Positions 15,152-23,721 of a stretch of 40,343 bases of DNA are shown here, piece by piece. Numbering within the stretch: position 1 is the stretch's first letter; each line of letters begins with the position of its first letter. Under the pieces are notes generated by a model. The model saw only the letters and a list, made by a program, of their open reading frames with translations. It had not been told where the DNA came from and did not search any database. Position numbers and translations under genes: made by a program. The DNA is from an uncultured Clostridia bacterium (GTDB lineage: Bacteria > Bacillota > Clostridia > Oscillospirales > Ruminococcaceae), in the NCBI GenBank assembly GCA_947627455.1, contig CANQWC010000021.1, positions 1 to 40,343 of the forward strand, written 5' to 3'.

Positions 15152-17782
15152 ATGACTACATATGTGAGAAGAGATGACGGAATGTTGAAAATAAATAATC
15201 CAAAATGGAGCGAGCTGTTCGGAACGAAATGGGACGAGATCCTCAAAATCTGCCCTGAGATCGGCGGGTTCATGCTTGACCACCGCGAAAAAACCGTTTA
15301 TATCGACGGCAACTCGCTGCTTCTTCTTGAGAGAAAAGAGGCGCCGAGCTATTCCGCCATGATTGAAATCATCGACCGCCTTTACAACGAGTCGAATTCT
15401 TTCGCTCGCCTGATGCCTCAGATCTTTTACAGCGACGGCGACATCGACGCGGGCATTCTTCGCTGGCATTACGACTTTTCGGGGGCTCAGGCAAAGAGGG
15501 TCGTTCCGATGTGCGACCGCTCTCAGCTCATCTCTCACATGGCCCCGCACGAGAAAAAATCGCTCATCGCCCTGCTTGAATTTTCAATGTCTGACGGCAG
15601 CGCCCTGACCGATTCTCTGATTTTCGGCGCGCTCGCGGCTGTCGGAAGCGTTCTTCCCGAGGGGGCGATCTTCTGCTCCGATCACAAGGATTCATTCTGG
15701 GTATATGCCCCGAATTTCAACGGCACTGAAGAAGAGGCCCTTGCCGAGGCGCAAAGCTTTGTCAAGAACAGCGGGCAGGGCGTCGGAATCTCGGAGGACA
15801 CCGTTGAAAGATACATAACCTTTGCCGCGGGAATCGGGGCCCCCGACAGCAAGCCCGAGCGCCGAATGGCCACCGCCGAGTTTGCCCTCTATCAGGCGAA
15901 ACAGATCGACCCGAGCACGATTTTAAGCTTCTCCTCAGAGCAGTATGACGAGAACCGCGCCGAATATGAAAAGATGACAAAGTTCTCAAAGCTCGTGAAC
16001 GAGAACCTCTTCATATACCACTTCCAGCCGATAGTCAGCGCCAAGGACGGCGAGGTAATCGCCTATGAGCTTTTGATGCGCACCGACCCGAGCATCGGAA
16101 TGTACCCGCTTGAGATTCTTGACTGCGCCGACAAGGCCGACCGCCTCTATGACATCGAAAAGGCGACGATAAGCAACGCCCTCGCGATTATGGAGAAGAA
16201 TCAGGACGTCTTCAAGAACCGCAAGCTTTTTGTCAACGCGATAACCGCGCACATGCTCACCGACGACGACTGGAACGCGCTTGTAAGCCGCTATGGCGAG
16301 CTGATGGAGAAGATGGTCATTGAATTCACCGAGCAGACCGAGATCAGCGATCAGGAGGTCGAGCACTTCCGCAGCAGGCTCAACCGCTCGAACATCAAAA
16401 TGGCGATAGACGACTACGGCACGGGCTATTCAAACACCTCGAACCTCATCAAATACAGCCCCGACGTCGTGAAGATTGACCGCTCGCTCATCGAGGGCAT
16501 AAACACCAAGCCGACGGTGAGAAAGCTTGTCTCGGGCATAATCGAATTTATCCACGAAAACGGCTTCCAAGCCCTTGCCGAGGGCGTTGAGACCTATGAA
16601 GAGCTTCAGACGATGATACAGCTCGGCAGCGACCTTATTCAGGGCTATTACGTCTCAAAGCCGAAGCCGATTATGCTCTATGAGGTCTCGGACAGCATAT
16701 GCCGCGACATCGAGACGATAAACTACCTCAACACCGTGAGCATCTCGCGGCCCTATCACCCCGAAGAGGGCGAGTCTGTCGACCTTGTGATGATAAAAGG
16801 CGACGGCTATAACTCCGTTTTTGTCGAGGTTGAAAACGTCACCCTCGTCGGAAGGACGGATATTTTTCTCGACACCCAGATCATGGTGAAGAACGAGCTT
16901 CACACAAAGATAGTTCTTGAAAACGTCAAGCTTAAAAGCGAGAAGGATTCTCCGTCGGTCTCTATCGGCGATATGGCCGAGTGCGAATTCGAGCTCGTCG
17001 GCGAGAATCACCTCGACGGCAAGGGCATATACGTTCCCAAGGCCGCGAAGTTCAGCCTCACGGGGAACGGCAACCTTGAAATCATTTCAAACAGCGAGAG
17101 CTGCTTCGGCATTGGCGTTGACGCCAACAACTCGCCCGGCAATATCGTTGTCGACATCGGCGGAAAACTCACTATCCGCGCAAACGGCGACACATCGGTC
17201 GGAATCGGCGGCGGCAAGAATGAAAGCTCTACCGCGATTCGGCTCATCGGCGGAAAGGTCGAGGTCTACTGCTCGGGCCGCTCCTGCATCGGCGTCGGAA
17301 TATTCGACGGCAACAGCATTGTCGACCTTGAAAACTGCGAATACAGCGTTGAGATCACCGCGCCCGACATCGTCGGAATCGGCTCGGTAAGCGGCAACGC
17401 GGACATCTCGCTCAAAAACAGCAGCGTCAAGGGCGTGCTCAGCGGAATCAGAACCGCGGGCATCGGCTCGATAGAATACGGAACGGGCTCAATCGCGCTC
17501 TATGAGGCGGTCGTCGACTTTGTGATAAAGAGCCGCACCGTAAACTGCGTCGGCACAAGAAGCGGCGGCATCGGCTGCCACGTCAGAAAGTCTTACATCA
17601 CGCTTTACTGCGAGGGCGGCTCGGTCTCGGGCGTCGGCGATATGTTCGGCTCGGGCGATGTCACCATCGACGAAAGCAGCCTGAAATTCGACTTCCGCTC
17701 GGGCGACGGCTTCGGCTATGGCAGCCGCACGGGCAGAACCACCGTCGATAAGACCGAAGAGGTCATAAAAATCAACGCATAA
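15152..17782 (+). CDS. EAL-domain c-di-GMP phosphodiesterase fused to a glycine-rich beta-helix-like domain
   Basis: An 876-residue protein with no signal peptide or membrane segment. The N-terminal 230 residues look like a degenerate GGDEF-type region without a GGDEF motif. The EAL domain spans about 285-530 and keeps the catalytic set: E in AYELLMR, N in FVNAIT, E in VIEFTEQTE, the pair in IDDYGTGYS, K in VVKIDRS, and E in ALAEGVET. It should hydrolyse cyclic di-GMP. From about 545 to the end runs a repetitive region with GIG motifs every 20-25 residues (FGIGVDANN, VGIGGGKN, IGVGIFDGN, VGIGSVSGN, AGIGSIEYG), like the beta-solenoids of secreted adhesins. The start is uncertain: ATG 15182 is also possible; neither has a strong ribosome binding site. 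Confidence 0.87.
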   Translation: MTTYVRRDDGMLKINNPKWSELFGTKWDEILKICPEIGGFMLDHREKTVYIDGNSLLLLERKEAPSYSAMIEIIDRLYNESNSFARLMPQIFYSDGDIDAGILRWHYDFSGAQAKRVVPMCDRSQLISHMAPHEKKSLIALLEFSMSDGSALTDSLIFGALAAVGSVLPEGAIFCSDHKDSFWVYAPNFNGTEEEALAEAQSFVKNSGQGVGISEDTVERYITFAAGIGAPDSKPERRMATAEFALYQAKQIDPSTILSFSSEQYDENRAEYEKMTKFSKLVNENLFIYHFQPIVSAKDGEVIAYELLMRTDPSIGMYPLEILDCADKADRLYDIEKATISNALAIMEKNQDVFKNRKLFVNAITAHMLTDDDWNALVSRYGELMEKMVIEFTEQTEISDQEVEHFRSRLNRSNIKMAIDDYGTGYSNTSNLIKYSPDVVKIDRSLIEGINTKPTVRKLVSGIIEFIHENGFQALAEGVETYEELQTMIQLGSDLIQGYYVSKPKPIMLYEVSDSICRDIETINYLNTVSISRPYHPEEGESVDLVMIKGDGYNSVFVEVENVTLVGRTDIFLDTQIMVKNELHTKIVLENVKLKSEKDSPSVSIGDMAECEFELVGENHLDGKGIYVPKAAKFSLTGNGNLEIISNSESCFGIGVDANNSPGNIVVDIGGKLTIRANGDTSVGIGGGKNESSTAIRLIGGKVEVYCSGRSCIGVGIFDGNSIVDLENCEYSVEITAPDIVGIGSVSGNADISLKNSSVKGVLSGIRTAGIGSIEYGTGSIALYEAVVDFVIKSRTVNCVGTRSGGIGCHVRKSYITLYCEGGSVSGVGDMFGSGDVTIDESSLKFDFRSGDGFGYGSRTGRTTVDKTEEVIKINA

Positions 17783-17805
17783 CGGTTCATGAACCCCGCA
17801 TATAT

Positions 17806-17838
17806 AAAAAAGCAGCGAGCTTTTTCCGCTGCTTTTTT
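17806..17838. terminator. Terminator after the EAL protein gene
   Basis: AAAAAAGCAGCG (17806-17817) pairs with CGCTGCTTTTTT (17827-17838) around a 9-base loop. It is strong in both directions and is shared with the leftward GNAT gene. Confidence 0.85.
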
Positions 17839-18242
17839 TAAAACCTTTTCGCGCCGCGGTTTAAAAAATACCCGAGGTCGAGCCTGACCTCATGGCGCTC
17901 GATGTCCGCGTTCGTATAACAGCAGGTGTCGAAGCCGATGAGCTCGAACCCCTCGTGAAGATAAAACCCGATGGCGCTTGTGTTGCAGGACTGCGTCTCA
18001 AGAATTATCGCGCGGCGGTTCTGTTTTCTCGCGATGTCCTTTGCAAGGTCCATAAGCCGCCCGCCGACGCCCTTCCCGCGAAGATCTTCCGCGACCCATA
18101 GCTCCGTCACAATGAGCCGATTTGACCACTCCTCGGGGCAGACCTCGACGCAGGCCGGAAGCTCGCCGCGATGACCCCCTCGCGGGTGAGTAATTGTACC
18201 ATATCCGCGGGGAAATGTCAAATTTCGGGCTTCGCAACCCAA
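17838..18242 (-). CDS. GNAT acetyltransferase, probably 5'-truncated
   Basis: A 134-residue frame whose residues 25-134 are a GNAT acetyltransferase core: VCPEEWSNRLIVTELWV (beta 4), then the acetyl-CoA pyrophosphate loop RGKGVGGRLMDLA (matching Q/R-x-x-G-x-G/A), then AIILETQSCNTSAIGFYLHEGFELIG. Motif A normally lies 60-90 residues from the start but here begins near residue 47. The first 24 residues (rich in R, P, G, H) do not resemble the family's first helices. No ribosome binding site precedes the ATG. The upstream bases TTCGGGCTTCGCAA (18223-18236) resemble the intergenic repeat module at 36169-36182, so the original 5' end may have been replaced by repeat sequence. It is probably a remnant; substrate unknown. 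Confidence 0.6.
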   Translation of the reverse strand: MGCEARNLTFPRGYGTITHPRGGHRGELPACVEVCPEEWSNRLIVTELWVAEDLRGKGVGGRLMDLAKDIARKQNRRAIILETQSCNTSAIGFYLHEGFELIGFDTCCYTNADIERHEVRLDLGYFLNRGAKRF

Positions 18243-18262
18243 AGTGGCAAAGAAAATTCAAG

Positions 18263-18291
18263 TTGCAAACGTCGGTTGGTGGTGATATAAT
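18263..18291 (+). promoter_or_regulatory. Promoter of the XRE membrane regulator
   Basis: TTGCAA (18263-18268), a 17-bp spacer and an extended -10, TGATATAAT (18283-18291). The transcript would begin about 55 bases before the ATG at 18354. Confidence 0.7.
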
Positions 18292-18353
18292 CGGCAGTGA
18301 GGTATTATTGTGTCATCGGGTCAACCGAAAAATATCTCACGGAGGTAACAAAA

Positions 18354-19253
18354 ATGAATTTCAGTGAAAATCTTCAGGCGCTGAGAAAGGCCAAGGGCAT
18401 TTCTCAGGAACAGCTCGCCGAGCGCCTCGACGTCTCGCGGCAGGCCGTCAGCAAATGGGAGACCGACGGCGGATACCCCGAAATCGAAAAAATAATGCAG
18501 CTTTGCGACATCTTCGGGGTGACGATGGACGAGCTTTTAAAGGGCAAGATCGACAAGGCGGACATTCGCGAAAAATACGACCGCCACTACAACGCCTTTG
18601 CCAAGGGCATCGCGACGGGCGTATTCCTTATAATTTTCGGCGTGGCGATGTCGGCGCTGAGCTCTGAGCTGGTCGAGGACGGCAGCATGAATACGCTCGG
18701 CACCGTTCTGCTTTTTATCTTTATCGCCGCAGGGGTCGCGCTGATGACGATTTTCGGTCTAAAAAACGAAGGCTTTAAACACGAGCACCCTGTTATGCCC
18801 GAAATTTACACGCCCGAGGAGCGCGAGCTCTTCAACACAAATGTATTCCCCTATTTGATTGCGGGCGGGCTTGCGCTCATATTCATCGGCGTGATACTTA
18901 CGATTATAAACGCCTTTGCAGGAAGCAATTCGATGTTTCTTGTTTTCATTGCGGCGGCGGTCTGGCTGTTTGTTTACGCGGGTATAAAGCGCGGAAAATA
19001 CGACATCAAGGGCTATAACCGCGAGAGGGACGACGAACACGGAATCAGTGCGAACGACTCGCCCGAGGCTGTCGCGAGGAAAAAGCGCCGCAGCCTTGTC
19101 GGAAAAATCAACGGCACGATAATGCTTTTGGCGACGGCGATCTTCCTTTTGATCGGCTTTGTCTGGGGCATATGGGATCCCTCATGGGCGATTTTCCCCA
19201 TCTGCGGAATTCTCTGCGCGATCGTCGGAATTATCGTCAATAAGGGCGATTAA
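18354..19253 (+). CDS. XRE-family regulator with membrane C-terminus
   Basis: A 299-residue protein. Residues 1-65 form an XRE/Cro helix-turn-helix (LRKAKGISQEQLAERLDVS, RQAVSKWETDGGYPEIEK), which binds DNA. About six hydrophobic helices follow (roughly 84-100, 112-134, 163-188, 192-209, 254-272, 277-294), placing the regulator at the membrane. This arrangement is common in Clostridia and usually lies near the genes it controls. The ATG at 18354 has GGAGGT 9 bases upstream; the upstream in-frame ATG lacks one. It is a single-gene transcript ending in the repeat copy at 19296, with no clear target operon next to it. Confidence 0.87.
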   Translation: MNFSENLQALRKAKGISQEQLAERLDVSRQAVSKWETDGGYPEIEKIMQLCDIFGVTMDELLKGKIDKADIREKYDRHYNAFAKGIATGVFLIIFGVAMSALSSELVEDGSMNTLGTVLLFIFIAAGVALMTIFGLKNEGFKHEHPVMPEIYTPEERELFNTNVFPYLIAGGLALIFIGVILTIINAFAGSNSMFLVFIAAAVWLFVYAGIKRGKYDIKGYNRERDDEHGISANDSPEAVARKKRRSLVGKINGTIMLLATAIFLLIGFVWGIWDPSWAIFPICGILCAIVGIIVNKGD

Positions 19254-19295
19254 GGCAGGGAAGCTGTAAGACTTAAAAACTAAAAGTTTTCGCTT

Positions 19296-19742
19296 GAGCC
19301 TTTTACAAAAGGCTCACGAGAGTCCAGAGGCGAGCAGCCTCTGGTCGCGCTCCGCAGAGCGCGAAACACCCAAAAAAGAGCACGCGACCGAGCGTGCTCT
19401 TTTAAAAATGAAAAAAGATCAGGAGGGTAGCCCGAATCAGTCCAGTGGACTGTTCGGGCGCAGGGGACCCTATCAAGGGGTCTCCTGATTTGCCGAGCGA
19501 TGAGCGAGGCAAATTTTTCAGGGTGCAATGTAGCCCCGCTGAGCGAAGCGAGGCGGCTTGTGCACGGAAAGGGTTCGGGGAAACCCGGCATGGGTGTCCC
19601 CGCCAACAAAAACGCATAGTGGGCACGGGAAAACAAACGACGCCCTTTCCAGAGTGCAAAAAGTCGCATTCGTCAGCGTCGTTCTGCAAAGGCTTGCGCC
19701 TTTGCCCAACAGACTTCCTAAAACAATATGGATGTCCCCGCA
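19296..19742 (+). repeat. Mosaic structured repeat, copy 2
   Basis: This convergent gap has no credible gene; it repeats the hairpin order of 7339-7842 without module A. Stems: GAGCCTTTT/AAAAGGCTC (19296-19315), CAGAGGC/GCCTCTG, CGCGCTC/GAGCGCG around CGCA, a 12-bp stem (19374-19403), CCCGAA-T-CAGTCC/GGACTG-TTCGGG (19431-19458), AGGGGACCC/GGGTCTCCT, ATTTGCC/GGCAAAT (19488-19514), and the GGGGAAACCC/GGGTGTCCCC stem. The block CAGCGTCGTTCTGCAAAGG (19674-19692) is identical to copy 1. Stem bases differ from copy 1 but pairing is kept. Confidence 0.8.
19374..19403. terminator. 12-bp terminator-like hairpin in repeat copy 2
   Basis: AAAAGAGCACGC (19374-19385) pairs with GCGTGCTCTTTT (19392-19403), loop GACCGA. 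It is the same as the hairpin at 7497-7526 except for one loop base. It probably ends the XRE gene transcript. Confidence 0.7.
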
Positions 19743-19830
19743 AAAAAATCAGAGGGAAGTCAGGGGCACCCTGCGGGTTCCCCCGAACCCCCTCCGCACT
19801 GCCGCCTCGCTTCGCTCGGCGATTTAAGGT
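19743..19830 (-). repeat. Inverted partial copy of the mosaic repeat
   Basis: GCCGCCTCGCTTCGCTCGGCG (19801-19821) is the reverse complement, with one mismatch, of the stem near 19536-19556, and GGGGCACCC/GGGTTCCCC forms another hairpin. This fragment of the family lies in the opposite orientation immediately after copy 2, before the terminator of the leftward FN3 gene. Confidence 0.6.
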
Positions 19831-19862
19831 GCTCATCTTTGACAATAACCTCTACACATTCG

Positions 19863-19893
19863 CAAAAAAGCCGTCGGCCAAAAACCGACGGCT
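19863..19893 (-). terminator. Terminator of the FN3-repeat protein gene
   Basis: On the minus strand AGCCGTCGG (19893-19885) pairs with CCGACGGCT (19877-19869), followed by TTTTTGC. It lies 17 bases after the gene's stop codon. Confidence 0.85.
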
Positions 19894-19909
19894 CTTTGTT
19901 ATGCCTTAA

Positions 19910-22267
19910 TTATTTTACAGTAACAGTGGCTTCCTTGCAGTCCTTGAGCTCAGTCCAAGTCGAACCGTTGTTGGTCGAAGCCTTGATTCTGACCCAGTAC
20001 TTGCCCGCATCAAGATTATTGATGGTGGCAGAGGTGCCTGTTACCTGAGCATAGCGGGTGTAGGATCTTCCGTCAGTGGAGAGGTAAACCTTGTAAAGGT
20101 TGCCGCCCGTGACGCCCGACCACTCGACGCTGATAGTTCCGCTTCCGCCTGTCGCAGAGGTGATAACGGGAACTCTCGAAGCTCCGCCGTCAGGATCGGC
20201 AGCGGTTCTGGTGGTGCTGCCCGAGGCCTGAGGAGTGATGGTGAGGATACCCGAGTCGCGGCCGTTAGCGACGACCTTGAACTGGTAAGAAGTGCCGTTG
20301 ATGAGGCCCTTGATGTTTACAGCGCGCTTGGAGTAGTTGCTTGCCGCCTTCTTCCACTCGTTGGCAGACTCTCTCTTCCAGTAGATGTCGTAGCCGGGGT
20401 TGCCCTTAGCCGCATTCCATGAGAGCGAGACCTGCTTGTCGGTCGCAACGCCCTTGAGGTTGGTTACGAACGCAGGAGTGTTGTCGGTGCTGCTGTTGTT
20501 ATTGCCGCTGCTCGAGCTCGACGGATAATCGTCGCCCGCCTTGTGGGTGGCGGTACCGACGGTCTGAAGTCTTGTCCCGATAATAGCATAAACATTGACA
20601 GTGAAGCCGACATTCTTACCAACAGGAATATCAACACTGGTCTTAGAAGTATAGACAGTTTCAGAAGCGCTGTAACCAGCACGCGCATATTCTATCTGGT
20701 AAGTTGAAGCTCCGCTTACAGCGTCCCAAGAAACAGTGGTGGTGCTTGAATTCTTAAGGGTGAGGGTAAGTCCGTCAACCTTAGAGGTGGTTGGGTTGCT
20801 GGCAACAGAAGCAGTGTAAGAAACATAAGCGATAACTTCGTTTCTGCCAGTGGCGTAATTGGGAGCAGTGATGTTTACGCTGAAGCTCTTGCTGCTGCCG
20901 ACAGGGATATTAGCGGTGGTGTTGGTTGTGGTGAAGTATCTTGACGTATCTTCGCCGTTTACAGAGTATACAACGGTATAGTTGGTGTAGTAACCGTTAT
21001 AGCTGGTGGGGTTCCATGTGATTGTCGAAGAAGTAGATCCAACGGTAAGAGTGCAGTTATAACCCGAAACGGTGTTGCCGTAAGTTGTACTGCTGCCTGT
21101 TCCGCCAGAATTTGAAACCGAGCCGTTAGCGCCGATTACCGCCGAACCGACAAGCTGACCGACCCCGCTTACGTTGCCCTGATTATAGCGGTAAACATAG
21201 ATGCTGGTGACAACGCCATAGGTGTAGTTGATGGTGGCTGAGCTGCCATAGACATACTGGCTTACGCCATTTACCATAACAAGGTACTGACCAGAGCCGT
21301 TGGTATTATCATACCAAGTGACAGTTGCAGAGTTATAGTTGTTGATTCTTACATAAATGCCAGATACAGCAGTTCCTGTTGAGCCACTGTAATAGCCATA
21401 GGTTGCATAACCTATGAGTGTCTCGGCGCTGGAGTTGACGATAGCATAAACTTCGCAGTAAAGGTAGGTGTAACCCTGCTGAATGAAATTGCTGAGACTC
21501 AAGCTTGTAGTAGCGTTGCTGTAGGTGTTGTTGTAAATAACATTCTGATTCTGGCCGTAAATTACGACTCTGTAAGCGCTTGCACCGGTATAGCTGCCCC
21601 AAGAAAGAGTGGTCTGCCAAATGCGAACATTTCCTGAAGAGCCAGTGTTGCCGGGAGTGGTGCTTGAACCAGTGTTGTTCCAAGTATCAAGCGGCACCAT
21701 AGCTCCAGAAGCGTTGTAATAGCTTACCGAGATAGAAGCTATATCGCTTATTGCAAGGTTGATGGTGTGGCTGGTGGTGCTGTTCTGGTTGGCATAGGTG
21801 TAACCGCCGGAGTTCTTAGAATCTCTGCCGGTCCAACCGATATAGTAGCCGGTAGCACCGTCCTGCTTGGGCCAGGTAACAGTGGTGGTAGAACCCGATC
21901 CAGTAACAGTAATCTTTCTGCTTGCGCCAGTGCCTGTCACATCAAGAGAGATGGACGATGAAGTTGCCTCTTCAATAAAGCCGTTAGCGGAAGTATAGGC
22001 GGTTACACGGGCGGTGTAAGTGCCGCCAGTAAGCCCAGAGAAAGTACAACTCAAACTTGTTGTTGATTGATTAGTACTTGCTCCGCCAGACTTATTGAGA
22101 GTAACGGTGTATCTTGCCGCTCCTTGAACTGCTCCCCATGATACCGTGATCGCGTTTTGCGCACTGTTCTTGGAAATATTTACAGTGAACGCTGCAAACG
22201 CTTCAAACGACAGCACGGACAAGCTCAGGACGAGCGCCATGACGATTGCTAAAATTCTTTTTGTCAT
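19910..22267 (-). CDS. Secreted fibronectin type III repeat protein
   Basis: A 785-residue exported protein with a clear signal peptide (residues 1-26, cleaved near EAFA-AF). The rest is a series of FN3-like beta domains, marked by recurring pairs such as ITVSWGAVQGAARYTV, STTVTWPKQDGATGYYIGW, TTTVSWDAVSGASTYQIEY, QVSLSWNAAKGNPGYDIYW and TISVEWSGVTGGNLYKVYL. The two C-terminal domains (about 600-785) are standard. The middle is rich in Ser, Thr, Asn, Tyr and Gly, and its DNA is visibly more A/T-rich than the last third. No LPXTG or membrane anchor is present, so it is probably released or held by partner binding. It likely binds carbohydrate or protein at the cell surface, but nothing here identifies the ligand. 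RBS AAAGGAGTG precedes the ATG. Confidence 0.85.
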   Translation of the reverse strand: MTKRILAIVMALVLSLSVLSFEAFAAFTVNISKNSAQNAITVSWGAVQGAARYTVTLNKSGGASTNQSTTSLSCTFSGLTGGTYTARVTAYTSANGFIEEATSSSISLDVTGTGASRKITVTGSGSTTTVTWPKQDGATGYYIGWTGRDSKNSGGYTYANQNSTTSHTINLAISDIASISVSYYNASGAMVPLDTWNNTGSSTTPGNTGSSGNVRIWQTTLSWGSYTGASAYRVVIYGQNQNVIYNNTYSNATTSLSLSNFIQQGYTYLYCEVYAIVNSSAETLIGYATYGYYSGSTGTAVSGIYVRINNYNSATVTWYDNTNGSGQYLVMVNGVSQYVYGSSATINYTYGVVTSIYVYRYNQGNVSGVGQLVGSAVIGANGSVSNSGGTGSSTTYGNTVSGYNCTLTVGSTSSTITWNPTSYNGYYTNYTVVYSVNGEDTSRYFTTTNTTANIPVGSSKSFSVNITAPNYATGRNEVIAYVSYTASVASNPTTSKVDGLTLTLKNSSTTTVSWDAVSGASTYQIEYARAGYSASETVYTSKTSVDIPVGKNVGFTVNVYAIIGTRLQTVGTATHKAGDDYPSSSSSGNNNSSTDNTPAFVTNLKGVATDKQVSLSWNAAKGNPGYDIYWKRESANEWKKAASNYSKRAVNIKGLINGTSYQFKVVANGRDSGILTITPQASGSTTRTAADPDGGASRVPVITSATGGSGTISVEWSGVTGGNLYKVYLSTDGRSYTRYAQVTGTSATINNLDAGKYWVRIKASTNNGSTWTELKDCKEATVTVK

Positions 22268-22301
22268 TAAAGTAACACTCCTTTATAAAATGTTTAGATT
22301 T

Positions 22302-22330
22302 ATTATATCACCCTTGTTCGGATTTGTAAA
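22302..22330 (-). promoter_or_regulatory. Promoter of the FN3-repeat protein gene
   Basis: On the minus strand, TTTACA (22330-22325), a 17-bp spacer and an extended -10 TGATATAAT ending at 22302. The ribosome binding site and ATG follow within about 35 bases. Confidence 0.75.
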
Positions 22331-22411
22331 TAGTTTTTTTGCGAAATTTAGAAAATTTAAGCATTTATTAAGAATTTTTTGGCAGGTTTTTATCCGTTTT
22401 TTGTTTTGCTC

Positions 22412-22440
22412 TTGAATTTTCCTCGCAAAGGTGCTACACT
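22412..22440 (+). promoter_or_regulatory. Promoter of the aldose epimerase gene
   Basis: TTGAAT (22412-22417), a 17-bp spacer and TACACT (22435-22440) preceded by TGC (extended -10). The hexamers are weaker than elsewhere in the window. Confidence 0.55.
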
Positions 22441-22528
22441 CATAATACAGATTTAAACGCGGTTTTATTGCGTTTGGCTCTGGAAAATTTTAAAGTTTGT
22501 GAAAAATGACGGAAAGGCGGTTCAAATT

Positions 22529-23575
22529 ATGACAAATATTACAAAGAAGCTTTTCGGCAGGCTCTCGACAGGCGAAAAGGTCAATCTTTTCAGGCTTGAG
22601 AACTCATCGGGCGCCTATGTCGAGATCATCGATTTCGGCGGCGCAATCCGCTCGATAGTCGTTCCCGATCGCGACGGCAATTTTGGCGATGTCGCCCTCG
22701 GCTACGACTCTGCGGAGGCCTATGAGACTCAGGATAAATTCATCGGCGCGCTGATCGGAAGGCACGGAAACCGAATTGAGGACGCCAAATTCCGCATCGG
22801 CAGGCGGGTTTACGCGCTCGCCAAAAACGACGGCAGAAACAGCCTTCACGGCGGCGTAAAGGGCTTCGACAAAAAGCTCTGGAGCGCTGAGATCGACGGC
22901 GAAGCGCTTGTTCTGAAATACCTCAGCCCCGATGGCGAAGAGGGCTTCCCCGGGAACCTTGCGGTGACTGTCCGCTACACCTTCGACGAAAACAACGCCC
23001 TCGGCATCGACTACTCGGCCACCTGCGACCAAGATACCGTCTGCAACCTCACAAACCACTGCTACTTCAACCTTGACGGCGAGGCTTCGGGCCCTATCAC
23101 GGGACATTCGCTGAAGATCAACGCGACGCATTTCACCGTCGGAAATTCCGAGTGCCTGCCGACGGGCTATGTCGCGAAGGTCGAGGGCACGCCGCTCGAC
23201 TTCACCGATTTCCATGCTGTCGGCGAGAGAATCGGCTCAAAGCACGAGCAGATAAAATTCGGCAACGGTTATGACCACAACTTCTGCCCCGACGGCGAGG
23301 GCTTCAGAAAAATGGCTGAGCTTCGCGCAGAAAAATCGGGCAGGGTGATGGAGGTATATTCCGACCTCCCGGGGGTACAATTTTACAGCGGCAACGGCCT
23401 CAACGGCGGCAAGCCCTTCGGCAAGGGCAACAGGCCGATAAACCGCCGCGAGGGCCTCTGCCTTGAGACCCAGTTCTGGCCCAACTCTCTGAAATTTGAC
23501 AATTTTGAGAAGCCTATCCTGAAAAAGGGCGAGAGGTATCATCACCTGACCGTCTACAAATTCAGCGCGAAGTGA
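22529..23575 (+). CDS. galM: Aldose 1-epimerase (galactose mutarotase)
   Basis: A 348-residue cytosolic enzyme that interconverts the alpha and beta anomers of aldoses such as galactose. Family motifs are present in order: IIDFGGAIRSIVVPDRDG, GRHGNRIEDAKF (substrate-binding Asn/Arg), NSLHGG, NLTNHCYFNLDG (catalytic His), NGYDHNF (Asp), and GLCLETQFWPNS (catalytic Glu). Length is normal. The start at 22529 follows GGAAAGGCGG about 9 bases upstream; an upstream GTG at 22499 lacks one. It is a single-gene transcript with a strong terminator; no galactose pathway genes are adjacent. Confidence 0.93.
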   Translation: MTNITKKLFGRLSTGEKVNLFRLENSSGAYVEIIDFGGAIRSIVVPDRDGNFGDVALGYDSAEAYETQDKFIGALIGRHGNRIEDAKFRIGRRVYALAKNDGRNSLHGGVKGFDKKLWSAEIDGEALVLKYLSPDGEEGFPGNLAVTVRYTFDENNALGIDYSATCDQDTVCNLTNHCYFNLDGEASGPITGHSLKINATHFTVGNSECLPTGYVAKVEGTPLDFTDFHAVGERIGSKHEQIKFGNGYDHNFCPDGEGFRKMAELRAEKSGRVMEVYSDLPGVQFYSGNGLNGGKPFGKGNRPINRREGLCLETQFWPNSLKFDNFEKPILKKGERYHHLTVYKFSAK

Positions 23576-23599
23576 GCTCGACTAATAGTCTTTGAAAGA

Positions 23600-23630
23600 A
23601 GCCGTCTGAAAATTCAGGCGGCTCTTTTTT
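23600..23630 (+). terminator. Terminator of galM
   Basis: AGCCGTCTGA (23600-23609) pairs with TCAGGCGGCT (23614-23623), one G-T pair, followed by a run of six T. Confidence 0.88.
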
Positions 23631-23683
23631 AAATTATGGTGAGTTTTGAAAAATTGAGAAAATGAAAAATTTGTGTTTACATA

Positions 23684-23710
23684 CAAAAGAGCGCCACGAG
23701 TGACGCTCTT
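23684..23710 (-). terminator. Terminator of rpoC
   Basis: On the minus strand AAGAGCGTCA (23710-23701) pairs with TGGCGCTCTT (23696-23687) around CTCG, followed by TTGT. It lies 12 bases after the rpoC stop codon. Confidence 0.75.
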
Positions 23711-23721
23711 TGCTTTTTTGT

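Noticed and set aside
19402-19909. Several open frames of 89-154 codons inside the intergenic repeat
   Set aside because: They fall in hairpin repeats on both strands, lack ribosome binding sites, and are not kept between repeat copies.
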